64,000 nucleotides of DNA from Alphaproteobacteria bacterium (GTDB lineage: Bacteria > Pseudomonadota > Alphaproteobacteria > UBA8366 > Aestuariispiraceae), in assembly GCA_024743195.1 (NCBI GenBank), contig JANSXE010000004.1, positions 124,001-188,000 of the forward strand. Direction: 5' to 3'. The position numbers and the translations under genes were made by a program. How positions within the stretch are numbered: the first letter of the stretch is position 1; the number at the start of each line of letters is the position of its first letter. Positions 63,244 to 64,000 of this stretch are shown piece by piece. The notes below the pieces were generated by a model, which was given only the letters and a program-made list of their open reading frames with translations, was not told the DNA's origin and made no database searches.

Positions 63244-64000
63244 ATGTCCTGGCAGCGGATCAAGGAGCGCTTTCGCGACCTCGTCGTGGCCGTCGATGCG
63301 AACGCCCCGCTCATGGAGCCGTGGGAGCGGTTCCGCGCGGCCGCGGAGGCGAGCGCGGACGACCCTCCCTATCACCTGCTCGGCCTGCTGGAGGCGCTGG
63401 AGGCGGAGCGCGGCGCTCGGCCGCGCGCGGACCTTGCGATCCTCGACCATGGCTGCGGCGGCGGGTTGACGCTGCTCTATCTCGCGGCGCGGGGCTACGC
63501 CAACGTCTGGGGCGTCGACATCCTGGCCAGCAGCTGCGCGCGCTGGAACCGCCTGATGCGGGAGGTTCTGGGCGCGGAGGAGGATCGGTTCTTCACCTAT
63601 GACGGCGTGCGCCTGCCGATCGCCGACGCGTCGATCGATGTGGTCTTCAGCCAGGAGGTGCTGGAGCATGTCCGGCCCGACGTTCTGGAGGCCTACTACG
63701 CCGAGGAGCGCCGCGTGCTCAGGCGCGGCGGGCTCGCCGTGCACGGCGTGCCGCACCGGCTGACGCCGTTCGATTCCCATACGCGCACCTGGTTCCTGCA
63801 TTGGGTGCTGCCGCGCGGCCTCTGGCTGAAGGCGTTGCAGGCGATGGGGCGCGACGTGCGCACCGCGGAGGCGGCGCTTTTCCTGCGCTGGCCGTGGGTG
63901 CACCGGCGTCTCGCCCGACGCGCTTTCGGGTCTTTGGAGGATCGCACGGCGCAGCGCATGATGCGGCTCACGTCCTTCGACTACTACGACGGCCCGGTGC
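63244..64000 (+). CDS. Class I SAM-dependent methyltransferase (partial)
   Basis: The frame is open from ATG 63244 to the window end, 252 codons so far. Motif I is ILDHGCGGGLTLLYLAARGYANVWGVDI, with the post-I and motif II pieces PIADASIDVVFSQEVLEHVRPDVLEAYYAEERRVLRRGG. It is a Rossmann-fold methyltransferase of the Methyltransf_11/23 type. The C-terminal part, rich in tryptophan and arginine (WFLHWVLPRGLWLKAL), is less conserved. Substrate unknown. AAAGGAACC precedes the start. Confidence 0.82.
   Translation, partial: MSWQRIKERFRDLVVAVDANAPLMEPWERFRAAAEASADDPPYHLLGLLEALEAERGARPRADLAILDHGCGGGLTLLYLAARGYANVWGVDILASSCARWNRLMREVLGAEEDRFFTYDGVRLPIADASIDVVFSQEVLEHVRPDVLEAYYAEERRVLRRGGLAVHGVPHRLTPFDSHTRTWFLHWVLPRGLWLKALQAMGRDVRTAEAALFLRWPWVHRRLARRAFGSLEDRTAQRMMRLTSFDYYDGPV

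Overview
The window is visibly GC-rich, densely coded and lies in a free-living heterotrophic alphaproteobacterium, probably of the Rhodospirillales type. I cannot name a genus. The grounds are: a CcrM adenine methyltransferase whose upstream region is packed with GANTC sites, the gene order rplU-rpmA-obgE-proB-proA-nadD-rsfS-rlmH, a RibB fused to a degenerate RibA-like domain, a beta-hydroxyaspartate cycle locus, and TRAP and PotABCD-like transporters. No prophage, insertion sequence, CRISPR array or rRNA was seen.

Layout. 1-464 is the 3' end of metH. 647-6197 is a complete beta-hydroxyaspartate cycle locus (bhcR divergent from bhcABCD), which turns glyoxylate plus glycine into oxaloacetate without carbon loss. 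6280-12183 holds a PAS protein, a DUF6644-like/DUF6152-like pair, a sodium:solute symporter coupled to a universal stress protein, and two large unrecognised coupled genes. 12321-13671 is an SbtB-like PII protein tail-to-tail with an SbtA-like bicarbonate transporter. 13979-22669 looks like one catabolic island: class III aminotransferase, MocR regulator, a complete PotABCD-like importer, a BKACE beta-keto acid cleavage enzyme and a GNAT acetyltransferase. 22783-28746 is an acyl-CoA synthetase, 2-oxoacid dehydrogenase E1alpha/E1beta/E2 and an amino-acid dehydrogenase. 28719-32143 is a LysR regulator, glutaryl-CoA dehydrogenase and a class III CoA transferase. 32852-40006 reads leftward as dctP-dctQ-dctM-iorA-iorB-marR, a TRAP importer joined to an indolepyruvate:ferredoxin oxidoreductase.

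40181-40812 holds a 25-bp palindrome, a small basic ORF and a tRNA-Ser(CGA) next to a tandem duplication containing a collapsed tRNA remnant. 41212-47961 is the housekeeping block (L21, L27, ObgE, proline synthesis, NadD, RsfS, RlmH). It is followed by a CPA2 antiporter with a histone-H1-like tail, RNase HII, CcrM, a DMT transporter, RibB-RibX, RpiA, a second PAS protein and HisRS. 56939-61452 pairs a membrane-embedded MurF-like ligase and an alpha/beta hydrolase with a LysE exporter and an atypical Ddl-like ATP-grasp ligase. The window ends with a PAS-PAS histidine kinase and the start of a methyltransferase.

Taken together, the left 40 kb is a toolbox for using small organic acids and amino acids: glyoxylate/glycolate, a probable beta-amino acid, branched or aromatic amino acids, glutarate and aryl-2-oxoacids, each with its own regulator and often its own importer. 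The right 24 kb is mainly core genome. The parts least explained by known biology are the MocR/BKACE island with its shared operator-like motif, the membrane Mur ligase/Ddl-like pair, the coupled unknown genes at 9755-12183, the tRNA-Ser remnant, and the rsfS gene that appears to start at ATA.
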